This document shows positions 47,103 to 55,237 of a DNA stretch of 56,222 nucleotides, in pieces. The DNA comes from Candidatus Tanganyikabacteria bacterium (GTDB taxonomy: Bacteria; Cyanobacteriota; Sericytochromatia; S15B-MN24; VGJW01), in the NCBI GenBank assembly GCA_016867235.1, contig VGJY01000006.1, positions 1 to 56,222 on the forward strand, written 5' to 3'. Every line of letters starts with the position of its first letter. The first letter of the stretch is position 1. The notes under the pieces are model-generated. The model had not been told where the DNA came from and made no database searches. It saw nothing but the letters and a program-made list of their open reading frames with translations. The position numbers were made by a program, and so were the translations under genes.

Positions 47103-48884
47103 TCAGTCCCGGGCCGGCTCGGGGAGCCGGTCGGGCACGACGGCCGGCCGCGCTAGGCGCACGACGCGGCATTGCAGGTCGGGATCGCCGTCCTCGGCGT
47201 AGATCGCCTCCACCAGCGGTCGCTGCAGTTCGGCCACGCGCGATCGCACGACCTTGAGCGAGGGCGTCAGTTCGCCGGCCTCGATGCTCAGCTCGTGCGG
47301 CACCACCGAGAAGGCGCGCACGCGCAGGTACCCGGGTTCTAGCGTGGCGTTGCGCTCGTCGACCTCGGTGGCGAACAGGCTGGCCACGGCCGGTTCGGCC
47401 AGGAGGTCGGCGAGGGGCAAGTCGGCAAGCCCGTGCTCGCGCGCCCAGGCGGTGAGGTTGCGGACGTTGGGGAAGACCAGCGCGCCCACGTAGTCGTGGC
47501 CGGCGCCCAGGACCACGGCCTGCTCGATGAAGCGGCTCGTGGCCGTCAACGCCGCCTCGACCTGCGCCGAGGGCACTTTCTCGCCGTTACTGAGCTTGAA
47601 CACGCCGTCCAGGCGGCAGATGATGCGCAAGCCGCCCTCGGTGACCTCGCCCAGATCGCCGGTGCGGAGCCAGCCGTCCTCGCCCAGGACGCGTGCCGTG
47701 CGCTCGGGATCGTGGAAGTAGCCGCGCATGACGTTGGGGCCGCGCACGTGGATCTCGCGTTCCTCGGCGATGCGCACCTCCACGCCCGGGAGCGGCATGC
47801 CCACGATGCCCGGGACGCGCACGCCGTCAGGCGACGTGAGGGTGACGCAGGGCGACGTCTCGGTCAGGCCCCAGCCCTCCAGCACGGGGATGCCCTTCCG
47901 GGCGAAGTAGTCCGAGCAGTCCTTTGGGAGGGGCGCGGCGGCCGTGAAGACGAACTTCAGGCCGGGATGGAAGACGGTCCCTTCCACCTCCGGATTCAGC
48001 CGGCACTCGGTGACCAGGGCCTGGTAGACCTTGGGCACGCTGAAGAAGTGCGTCGGCATGATCTCGCGCCAGTTGGCGACCAGGCGGGGGATGTCCCGGC
48101 CTTCGCTATCGTCCAGGGACAGCGTGGCGCCCTGCGCCAGGGCGGTGAACCGCTCGAACAGCCCGCCGAAGGAGTGGTGCCACGGCAGGTACGACAGGAA
48201 GACGTCGCCCGGCGCGATGCGCCACAGCGCCTCCAGGGCCTTCTGCTGCGAAAGGATGTTGCCGTGCACCAGGACCACCCCCTTGGGCTGGCCCGTGGTG
48301 CCGGAGGTGTACATCACCAGGCACGGTTCCTGGGGCCCCAGGCCGCGTACCGCTTCGTCGAACGCGGGGTCGACCGGATGCGCCAGCACCTCGTCGAACG
48401 TCAGGGCGCCGGTGCCGCCGGCATTCGCGCCGGCAGCCGGGCCCGAGAGCACGAGGGCGTCCAGTAACCGGGGGGCGCGCGCCTCGCGGGCGCGTTCTAG
48501 CTGCAACTCGTCGCCGACCAGGAGCATGCGGGCGCCCGAGTGTTCGAGCAGGTAGGCGATCTGATCGGGGCCGTAGCGGGCGAAGATCGGCACCGACAGG
48601 GCGCCGCAGGACATGATCGCCAGCTCCCAGACGAGCATGTCGGCCGAGTTGCGCGAGAGCGTGGCAACCCGGTCGCCCTTGCCCACGCCGGCGGAGAGCA
48701 GCCAGCTTCCCGCCCGCCGGATGCGGTCGTGCAGGTCAGGCCAGGCGAGCGGCACGAACGCCCCCGCGGCGCCACGCTCCTGGTAGGCCGTCCGGTCGGG
48801 CCAGCGCCGGGCGCGGTCGGCGAGCATGGCGCCGAGCGACGGTTCCATCGGTCCCAGCGGGAGGGGCGAGCGCAGGTGGGTCAT
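47103..48884 (-). CDS. AMP-forming acyl-CoA synthetase, sixth gene of the dehydratase operon
   Basis: The 593-residue protein is an adenylate-forming ligase of the long-chain type: CLVMYTSGTTGQPKGVVLVH (P-loop), HHSFGGLFERFTAL, LEGWGLTETSPC, GWLRTGDLGEV, and the FKLSNGEKVPSAQVEAAL hinge with a conserved Lys region. It converts a carboxylic acid plus ATP and CoA to the acyl-CoA. In this operon the substrate is probably a 2-hydroxy or related acid feeding the dehydratase. Its ATG overlaps the activator stop as ATGA, and GAGGG is upstream. Confidence 0.9.
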   Translation of the reverse strand: MTHLRSPLPLGPMEPSLGAMLADRARRWPDRTAYQERGAAGAFVPLAWPDLHDRIRRAGSWLLSAGVGKGDRVATLSRNSADMLVWELAIMSCGALSVPIFARYGPDQIAYLLEHSGARMLLVGDELQLERAREARAPRLLDALVLSGPAAGANAGGTGALTFDEVLAHPVDPAFDEAVRGLGPQEPCLVMYTSGTTGQPKGVVLVHGNILSQQKALEALWRIAPGDVFLSYLPWHHSFGGLFERFTALAQGATLSLDDSEGRDIPRLVANWREIMPTHFFSVPKVYQALVTECRLNPEVEGTVFHPGLKFVFTAAAPLPKDCSDYFARKGIPVLEGWGLTETSPCVTLTSPDGVRVPGIVGMPLPGVEVRIAEEREIHVRGPNVMRGYFHDPERTARVLGEDGWLRTGDLGEVTEGGLRIICRLDGVFKLSNGEKVPSAQVEAALTATSRFIEQAVVLGAGHDYVGALVFPNVRNLTAWAREHGLADLPLADLLAEPAVASLFATEVDERNATLEPGYLRVRAFSVVPHELSIEAGELTPSLKVVRSRVAELQRPLVEAIYAEDGDPDLQCRVVRLARPAVVPDRLPEPARD

Positions 48885-49654
48885 GGGGTTCCCTCTCGCG
48901 CCAGGAGCGCGGCTCCCAGGGCGCTGATGTGCTGCGTGTGGGGCAGAACCTGGACTTCCACGTGGAGCAGGCTCCGCACCGCGTCGACCAGGAGGGCGTG
49001 GTGGGCGACCACCCCGCCCGACAGGGCCAGCAGGGTGCCGCGGGCGCCGATGTCGGCGACCCGTTGCGCCACCGACTGGTAGACGCCGCGGGCGATTTCG
49101 GGCCCGCCGAAGCCCTTGCGCAGCAGGTCGAGGACCTCGGTCGCGGCGAAGACCGAGCAGAACGACGAGAGCGGCGCCGCGCGGTCGGCCTTCGCAGCCA
49201 GGGCGTTGAGATCGGCCACCGGCAGGCCCAGGCGGAGGCACACCATCTCGATGAACGCGCCGGTGCCCGCGGCGCACTTGCGGTTGAGCCGGTAGTCCAC
49301 GCGGCGCCCGGCTTCGTCCAGGATGACGACCTTGCTGTCCTGCCCGCCGATGTCCACGACCGTCATGGCCCGGGGCAGCAGGGCGTGCGCGCCGCGCGCC
49401 AGGCACATGATCTCGCTGCGGGTCAGGCCGTGGCCGGGCACGTCGTCTCGCCCGTAGCCCGTGCTCGCCATGCGGGAGACGTCGGTCATGCGGACGCCGG
49501 CCTCGGCGCAGGCGGCTTGCAGCGCCCGGATGCCGGCACCGGCGAGATCAAGCCCGGTGGGCTCCAGGCCCAGGCCCAGCGGCGCGTCGCCGTGCCCGAC
49601 CACGACGGCCTTGGCCCAGGTGCTGCCGACGTCGACCCCCGCGTACACCACCAA
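48881..49654 (-). CDS. ATP-dependent activator of 2-hydroxyacyl-CoA dehydratase (BcrA/HgdC family)
   Basis: The 257-residue ASKHA-fold protein begins MVVYAGVDVGSTWAKAVVV (phosphate 1), has VVDIGGQDSKVVILDE (phosphate 2), and the two single cysteines that bind the shared [4Fe-4S] cluster of a homodimer, Cys127 (RKCAAGTGAFIE) and Cys166 (SSFCSVFAATEV), then LSGGVVAHHALL. It uses ATP to transfer one low-potential electron to the dehydratase, starting ketyl-radical chemistry. It lies 3 bases after the dehydratase subunit and overlaps the ligase gene. An O2-sensitive enzyme in the middle of an otherwise aerobic-looking gene set is unusual. Confidence 0.93.
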   Translation of the reverse strand: MVVYAGVDVGSTWAKAVVVGHGDAPLGLGLEPTGLDLAGAGIRALQAACAEAGVRMTDVSRMASTGYGRDDVPGHGLTRSEIMCLARGAHALLPRAMTVVDIGGQDSKVVILDEAGRRVDYRLNRKCAAGTGAFIEMVCLRLGLPVADLNALAAKADRAAPLSSFCSVFAATEVLDLLRKGFGGPEIARGVYQSVAQRVADIGARGTLLALSGGVVAHHALLVDAVRSLLHVEVQVLPHTQHISALGAALLAREGTP

Positions 49655-49657
49655 GGG

Positions 49658-50908
49658 TCAGTTCCGTAACGAGGTCACGCCCGGGTCGAGCCCGGGGTTT
49701 GCGCCGACCCGATCTTCGAGTTGCTCGAGGAAGACCTCGATGCGGGTGCGCGACTCTTCGAGCGAGAAGCAGCGCAGGTCGTTGAGGTCGCCCTCCAGGA
49801 TGAGCGCGGGCAAATCCTGGTGCTCCGCCAGGCGGCGCGGCAGGCCGAAGCGGGTGTTGGTGTTGTGCGGGCAGGTGCGCGAATCGTGGAAGATGACGCC
49901 GTCGGCGCCGAACTCCCGGCAAAGGCGGCTGATGTAGCCCTCCTTGAAGCGTTCGGACCGGCAGATGAAGATCTCGAGGTAGGTGCGGGCCATCGCCTCC
50001 CACGGATCGACGGCGGTGTCGAACTCGAGGATCCAGGAGTTGCAGTAGGTCGAGACGACCAGGGCCGTGCCGAGGCCGGCAAACAGGTCCGACAGCGCCC
50101 GCAGCCGCCCCCAGATGGGCATGCCTTCCCAGTAGACGCGGAAGCGCTCCTTCGGCAGGGCGCCGGCGCGACGCTGGGCCAGGTCGGTGAGTTCGGCCAG
50201 CAGCAGGCGGTAGTACGCCACCGCGTCCTCGGTGCCGCGTTGCACCACGATCGGCCCCATGTGCACCACGTGGTCGAAGAAGGTCCAGGGCGTCGGGCGG
50301 GCGGCGGCCTGCCGCAGGCACTCCCGCCACAGAAGCGACGCCTCGCGGGTCAGGGCGATGCGCCGCGCCAGCTCGTCCAGATCCAGGCCGCGGGGCGCCA
50401 GGGGCGCGAGATCGGCCGCCAGTTGCCGCAATTGCGCGGCCACGCCGCCCACGACCGCCGGGTGCAGCGCTTCGAGTTCGGTCGGGGAGTGGATCCCGAA
50501 GACCGGCACGCCAAGCTCTCGTCCGTACCACTCGAACCAGGCCTTGACCTCGCGGCACTGGTTGGTGTTGTAGACGAGCACGGCCGGGGGCGGCACCTTC
50601 TCGAGGCCGTAGGCCCTGGTCAGCGGCGTCACGCCCTCGAGGAACGCGCCGATGTCGCTGGTCAGGTACGAGCAGATGTCCGGCGAGTATCCCCGGGCGT
50701 GGGCCAGCGGCATCGTGGCCCCGGCCATCCGCGACGTGCCCAGGATCGCGCCGTGGTTCTCCGGGAAATAGACCCTGAAACCCAGCGCCAGCAGCAGTTC
50801 GGCCGGCCCCACGCTGGTGCACCAGGCCACGGGCGCGCCCGACTCGGCCAGATCGCGGAAGTACCGCGTCATGCTCGCCTTGAGGGGTTCGGCCGCGGCA
50901 AGGGTCAT
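49658..50908 (-). CDS. 2-hydroxyacyl-CoA dehydratase/benzoyl-CoA reductase subunit (HgdB/BcrC family)
   Basis: This 416-residue HgdB-family subunit has several cysteines suited to an iron-sulfur cluster: PVAWCTSVGPAELLLALGF, VYNTNQCREVKAWFEW, ALVVSTYCNSWILEFD and DSRTCPHNTNTRF. The family splits water from 2-hydroxyacyl-CoA, or reduces benzoyl-CoA, after one-electron activation. Known enzymes need two such subunits, A and B. Only one is found here, so the second is elsewhere in the genome, or this forms a homodimer. It sits 3 bases from both neighbours. Confidence 0.88.
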   Translation of the reverse strand: MTLAAAEPLKASMTRYFRDLAESGAPVAWCTSVGPAELLLALGFRVYFPENHGAILGTSRMAGATMPLAHARGYSPDICSYLTSDIGAFLEGVTPLTRAYGLEKVPPPAVLVYNTNQCREVKAWFEWYGRELGVPVFGIHSPTELEALHPAVVGGVAAQLRQLAADLAPLAPRGLDLDELARRIALTREASLLWRECLRQAAARPTPWTFFDHVVHMGPIVVQRGTEDAVAYYRLLLAELTDLAQRRAGALPKERFRVYWEGMPIWGRLRALSDLFAGLGTALVVSTYCNSWILEFDTAVDPWEAMARTYLEIFICRSERFKEGYISRLCREFGADGVIFHDSRTCPHNTNTRFGLPRRLAEHQDLPALILEGDLNDLRCFSLEESRTRIEVFLEQLEDRVGANPGLDPGVTSLRN

Positions 50909-50911
50909 GCG

Positions 50912-52906
50912 CTAGTTCCCCTGGAACACCGGGCGTTCGCGGCCGACCGACTTGAGTCCCACCAGGGCGTCGTGGGTCGAGAAGATGCTCGTGACGCCCC
51001 GCAGTTCGTTGGCGTAGGCCTGCTCGTCGGGCAGCGAGGCGTTCTGCTCGACCAGGTCGGCGGCCACGCGCACCGCGATGGGCGCCTTCTTCCGCACCGC
51101 CGCCAGGAGAGACGCCGCCTCGGAACTGGGCGGCACGAAACCCTCCCGCAGGAGCGCGGGCGGGTTGCCGGCAAACAGTTCGCCGACCTGCTCGAACTCG
51201 GCCGCGGCGTGGCTGGCGGGCTGATTTGGCGTGGCCGCGACGCGCGCCAGGGTCGCCTCCAGGTCGAGCGGATCGACCAGGATGTCCACCAGGCCGAGAT
51301 CGTGGGCTTCCTCGGCCCTGAACACCTTGCCGGTCAGGAGCGCGTACTTGGCCAGCGCCGTGCCCATGCGGCGCGCCGTGCGGAAGGTGCCGCCCAGCGC
51401 GGGATAGATGCCGATGCCGGTCTCCGGGAAGCCGAAGGACGCCTTGGGCGTCGCGACGACGCGATGCGCGGTCAGGGCGAGTTCGGCGCCGCCTCCTAAC
51501 GCCAGGCCGTGGACGGCCGCGGTGACGGGCTTGGGGCTGCGGGCGATCGCCCCGAAGAACGCCTGGGCCTTGCCCGTGAAATCCTCGAGGTCGCTCAGCC
51601 TGCCCTGCTCGATGGCCTTGACGAAGAAGCGCACGTCCGCGCCCGCCACGAAAGCCTTGCCGGCGCCGCGGAGCACGATGCCCTTGACGGCGGGATCGGC
51701 CAGGGCGGCCTGGAAGGCGCTTTCCAGCTGCGTGAGCACCTCCGCGTCGAGGGCGTTGAGGGCTTCGGGCCGGTTGATGATCAGGTGCGCGATGCCGTCC
51801 CGCACCTCGGTGTCCACCAGGCGGAAGTCCCAGGGCTGGACGCGCGTGGCCAGCGCAAGCGGCATCGCGATCCGCCCGGAAAGCTTCCGGACGGCGTCGG
51901 CAGCCGGCAGCAGCTCGCGCCGGTTCATCAGCTCGAACGGTCCGAAACGCCAGCGCAAGCCGATCTTGGCGCCACGGTCGGTGTCCTCCAGCGTTGCTAC
52001 CTGCTCGTCGAGGATCTGCCCCGCCACGGCCCAGACCACCCCCAGGAGCCGATCGGCGATGACGGTGGCATCCCCTGCCGGCTCGCCCCCGAGTTCCCAG
52101 AGGGCGCCGGCCTTGAACTGGCGTTCCAGCGCGGCGGTCGGCAGGTAGAACTCCCCGAGCCGCTCACCGAGGCTCGCGGCGGCGTGGTAGGCGATGGGCA
52201 CTCCCGTGACGTTCATCAGCTCGAACGGGCCCATGCCGATGGCGACCGCCTCCCTGGCGGCCTTCTCGATGGCCGGAATGTTGCCCAGTCCTTCCTCGAG
52301 CAGGCGCGTGGCCTCGTTGAGCCACGGCACGAAGAAGCGGTTGACGCAGAAGCCGGGGGCGTCCTTGCAGTTGATGGGCGTCTTGCCGCTTGCGGCCATG
52401 AGCTCCCAGGCGGCGCGGACCTTCGCCGGGTCGGACTCCGGGCCCGCGATCACCTCCACGAGGCGGTTCTTCACGGGGTGGAAGAAGAAGTGCAGGCCGA
52501 CGACGCGGTCGCGGTGCGCCAGAGGCGCGGCCACATCGGCCACCAGGAACGACGAGGTATTGGTGGCCAGGATGGTGTCGCGGGCGCAAAGGCCTTCGAG
52601 GCGCGCGAAGAGGTCGCGCTTGACTTGCAGGTCCTCGAAAACCGCCTCGACGACCAGGTTGCAGCCGGCCAGGCCAGCCAGGTCGGTGGTGGGGGTGAGG
52701 CGATCCAGCGTGGCGGCGCGGGCCTCGGGCGTGACGGCCTTGCGGGCCACGCCTTCGTCGAGCATGTCGCGGATGCGCTGCATCCCGCGCTGCAACGGCT
52801 CGTCGGCAAGATCGGCCAGGACCACCGGGTAACCTTCCATGGCGAACTTCTGCGCGATGCCGCTACCCATGGTCCCCGCCCCGACGATGCCTATTTGCCA
52901 AGCCAC
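50912..52906 (-). CDS. 3-hydroxyacyl-CoA dehydrogenase/enoyl-CoA hydratase fusion
   Basis: This 664-residue enzyme has its two activities in the order dehydrogenase then hydratase, the reverse of FadB/FadJ. Residues 1-300 hold the NAD fold GIVGAGTMGSG, the catalytic HFFFHPVKNRLVEVI and the RFFVPWLNEA dimer part, and a second 3HCDH C-domain follows. From about 390 comes crotonase: AFVAGADVRF, ALGGGAELALTAHR and FPETGIGIYPALGGTF, with both hydratase Glu residues. It would add water to an enoyl-CoA and oxidise it to 3-oxoacyl-CoA, the middle of beta-oxidation. It fits between dehydratase and thiolase. Confidence 0.92.
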   Translation of the reverse strand: MAWQIGIVGAGTMGSGIAQKFAMEGYPVVLADLADEPLQRGMQRIRDMLDEGVARKAVTPEARAATLDRLTPTTDLAGLAGCNLVVEAVFEDLQVKRDLFARLEGLCARDTILATNTSSFLVADVAAPLAHRDRVVGLHFFFHPVKNRLVEVIAGPESDPAKVRAAWELMAASGKTPINCKDAPGFCVNRFFVPWLNEATRLLEEGLGNIPAIEKAAREAVAIGMGPFELMNVTGVPIAYHAAASLGERLGEFYLPTAALERQFKAGALWELGGEPAGDATVIADRLLGVVWAVAGQILDEQVATLEDTDRGAKIGLRWRFGPFELMNRRELLPAADAVRKLSGRIAMPLALATRVQPWDFRLVDTEVRDGIAHLIINRPEALNALDAEVLTQLESAFQAALADPAVKGIVLRGAGKAFVAGADVRFFVKAIEQGRLSDLEDFTGKAQAFFGAIARSPKPVTAAVHGLALGGGAELALTAHRVVATPKASFGFPETGIGIYPALGGTFRTARRMGTALAKYALLTGKVFRAEEAHDLGLVDILVDPLDLEATLARVAATPNQPASHAAAEFEQVGELFAGNPPALLREGFVPPSSEAASLLAAVRKKAPIAVRVAADLVEQNASLPDEQAYANELRGVTSIFSTHDALVGLKSVGRERPVFQGN

Positions 52907-52910
52907 TTGT

Positions 52911-54179
52911 CTAATCCCTCTCTAGAAGCAGTGCGATGCCCTGCCCGCCGCCGATGCAGGCGGACGCGACGGCGCGCCGCTTGCCGCGGCGGGCCAGTTC
53001 GAGCAGGGCGGTGACGGCCAGGCGCGTACCGGTCGCCGCCAGGGGATGGCCCAGGGCGATGGCGCCGCCGTTGACGTTGAGGACTTCCGGGTCGAGGTCG
53101 AGTTCGCGCGTCACGGCCAGCGCCTGAGCGCCGAAGGCTTCGTTGATCTCGAAGAGGTCCACGTCGTCCAGCCCGAGCCCGGTCTCGGCCAGCAGGGCCC
53201 GGATGGCCGGCGCGGGGCCGATGCCCATGACATCGGGGTCCACGCCCACCGTGCAGGAGGCGCTGAGGCGGCCGAGCCCGGCGATGCCGCGCTCCTGGGC
53301 ATAGGCCGCGTCGCACAGGACGGCGGCGGCCGCCCCGTCCACGATGCCGCTCGAGTTTCCCGCCGTCTGCACCCCGTCGAAGACCGGCGGCAGCTTCGCC
53401 AGGCCGGCGGCGTCGGTCGGCCGCAGGTGCTCGTCGCGGTCGAAGCGATCGACCTTGCGCGGAAGCGCCACCTTGCGCGGTTGCAGCCCGCCGCCGTTGC
53501 AGGCGCCGGCCACCACCGGAGCGATTTCGTCGGCGATGCGACCCGCCTCCCACGCGTCCCAGCCACGCTGATGGCTGCGGAAGGCGAACGCGTCCACGTC
53601 CTCGCGCCCGAGGCCGTAGCGCTTCGCGAGATTCTCGGCCGTCTGGCCCATGCTGGCGCCGCAGGCGGGATCCAGCAATTCGGCCGTGAGCGTGTCCACG
53701 AAGTCCACCCGGCCCATCTCGACGCCGAGGCGGGCGCCGTAGGAGGCGATGGGGTTGCGGGTCATGCTCTCGGTGCCGCCGCACAGCGCGACCCGGGCTT
53801 TCCCCAGCGCCAGTTGCTCGGCGCCGTAGGCCAGCACTTCCAGGCCGCTGCCGCAGAGGCGGTTGACCAGGACCGCGGGCACCTCGCGGGGCACGCCGGC
53901 ATAGAGCGCCACGTGGCGCGGCAGGTAGAAGGCGTCCGGCCCGCTCTGGGCCACGTTGGCGAAGACGACCTGGTCCACGTCGGGGCCCGCCAGGCCCGCG
54001 GCATCCAGCGCCGCTCTGGCCGCCACGATCCCCAGATCGGTGGGCGACACCCGGGCGAGGGTCCCCATGAACTTGCCGAAGGCCGTGCGCTTGCCGGCGG
54101 CCACGACGACGCCCTCGTAGCGGGCGCCGAACCCCCCGCCCGGCAGGCGGAACCCCTTGACGGTCGCGGATGGCGCCAT
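52911..54179 (-). CDS. Thiolase (acetyl-CoA C-acetyltransferase family)
   Basis: This 422-residue thiolase has an intact active site: PAVLVNRLCGSGLEVLAYG (nucleophile Cys109), EINEAFGAQALA (NEAF), GGAIALGHPLAATGTR (catalytic His), ASACIGGGQGIALLLE (second Cys). It has an extra 20-residue N-terminus before VVVAAGKRTAFGKF. It cleaves a 3-oxoacyl-CoA with CoA to acetyl-CoA, or condenses in reverse. It lies 4 bases before the dehydrogenase fusion in the operon and would be the last step of the proposed route. Confidence 0.93.
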   Translation of the reverse strand: MAPSATVKGFRLPGGGFGARYEGVVVAAGKRTAFGKFMGTLARVSPTDLGIVAARAALDAAGLAGPDVDQVVFANVAQSGPDAFYLPRHVALYAGVPREVPAVLVNRLCGSGLEVLAYGAEQLALGKARVALCGGTESMTRNPIASYGARLGVEMGRVDFVDTLTAELLDPACGASMGQTAENLAKRYGLGREDVDAFAFRSHQRGWDAWEAGRIADEIAPVVAGACNGGGLQPRKVALPRKVDRFDRDEHLRPTDAAGLAKLPPVFDGVQTAGNSSGIVDGAAAAVLCDAAYAQERGIAGLGRLSASCTVGVDPDVMGIGPAPAIRALLAETGLGLDDVDLFEINEAFGAQALAVTRELDLDPEVLNVNGGAIALGHPLAATGTRLAVTALLELARRGKRRAVASACIGGGQGIALLLERD

Positions 54180-54198
54180 TGCGAGACTCTCCCCTGGT

Positions 54199-55146
54199 TT
54201 ACGCGACGCCGGCCTTGGCCGGCAGGTAACGGTGCTCGAGGGTGCGCACCAGCCGCGTGAACATGTCGTTCATCGGGGTGGCGACGCCCACCAGGTCGCC
54301 GTAGTAGGCGATGCGGCCGTTGAGGAAGGCGATTTCGGTCTCGCGCCGCGCCTCGACGTCCATCAGCATGCTGGGCTTGTGCGGCCCGCCTCGCTCCAGG
54401 TACGAGATGCAGTACTCGAAGAAGCCGGGGCCGAAGTCGTAGCCCACGCGGGCGGCGACCTTGATGGATTCCGAGAGCAGCGAATCGACGATGCTGCGCG
54501 TGTCGGGCGTCTCCATGACCTCGCGCATGGTGAGGCCCGTGATGGCCGAGACCGGGCTCAACGAGGAGTTGAGGATGGTCTTTTCCCAGACGTAGCGCTT
54601 GACGTCGCGCTGCGACGTGGTCTGCAGGCCTCCGCCATTGAGCATGCCGGCCAGTTCCTGCGCGTCCTCGCAATCCTCCTTGCGGCAGGCGCATCCGATG
54701 TGGTTTGGCGGGTGGAAGAAGCTGGCGTACGCCCGGCCGGGCTCCAGGACCTTGCCCGCGAAGTTGACCACGAAGCGCAGGATCTTGTTGTGGTTGAACG
54801 CGTGCGAGAGGATCTCCTCGGTGTCCAGGCCGTTTTGCATGCTTACCAGGACCGTCCGGGGCGTCACCACCTTGGCGAGTTCGGGCAGCATCGACCGCAG
54901 CATGCACGCCTTGACGGAGAGGATCAGGTATTCCGGCTCGACGGCGGCCAGGTCGGACGCCCGGGGGAAGCCGCCGTGCACCTGCTCGTCGGCCTGCAGC
55001 GCGCCCTCGACATGGACGCCGCCTTCGGTCAGCGCGCGCAACTGCTCCTGCCAGATGTCGGCCAGATAGACTTCCTGGCCTGCCCTGGCAAGGTGCGCCG
55101 CAGCAATGGAGCCCACCGGGCCGGCACCCACGATTCCAATGCGCAT
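54199..55146 (-). CDS. Ketopantoate reductase-family enzyme (PanE/ApbA-like), first gene of the operon
   Basis: The 315-residue protein has RIGIVGAGPVGSIAAAHL (NADPH fold GxGxxG), LILSVKAC (a conserved Lys), SMQNGLDTEEIL, and YVWEKTILNSSLSPVSAITGL (catalytic Lys and Asn of ketopantoate reductases). The ATG at 55146 is preceded by GAGG at 5 bases. True PanE makes pantoate for CoA, but here it heads a dehydratase operon, so a 2-oxo acid to 2-hydroxy acid reductase is more likely. The cysteine-rich GCACRKEDCED in the middle is unusual for PanE. Confidence 0.85.
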   Translation of the reverse strand: MRIGIVGAGPVGSIAAAHLARAGQEVYLADIWQEQLRALTEGGVHVEGALQADEQVHGGFPRASDLAAVEPEYLILSVKACMLRSMLPELAKVVTPRTVLVSMQNGLDTEEILSHAFNHNKILRFVVNFAGKVLEPGRAYASFFHPPNHIGCACRKEDCEDAQELAGMLNGGGLQTTSQRDVKRYVWEKTILNSSLSPVSAITGLTMREVMETPDTRSIVDSLLSESIKVAARVGYDFGPGFFEYCISYLERGGPHKPSMLMDVEARRETEIAFLNGRIAYYGDLVGVATPMNDMFTRLVRTLEHRYLPAKAGVA

Positions 55147-55198
55147 CGAGGCCTCGCTTTCAACCGCTTTCACAGGTTACCGGCGCAGGCGAGCTGGC

Positions 55199-55227
55199 TC
55201 TATGCGAGGATTCTACGGAGTTGTCAG
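55199..55227 (-). promoter_or_regulatory. Candidate promoter of the dehydratase operon
   Basis: On the minus strand CTGACA (55222-55227), 17 bases, CATAGA (55199-55204) form a weak sigma-70 promoter about 50 bases ahead of the ATG at 55146. The gap to the HNH gene is only 91 bases, so few other positions are possible. Confidence 0.4.
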
Positions 55228-55237
55228 GAGTTCATAC

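Noticed and set aside
23231-55227. Shared 12-mer CTGACAACTCCG upstream of two minus-strand genes
   Set aside because: In a window this size many 12-mer pairs are expected by chance, and no shared -10 box follows it.
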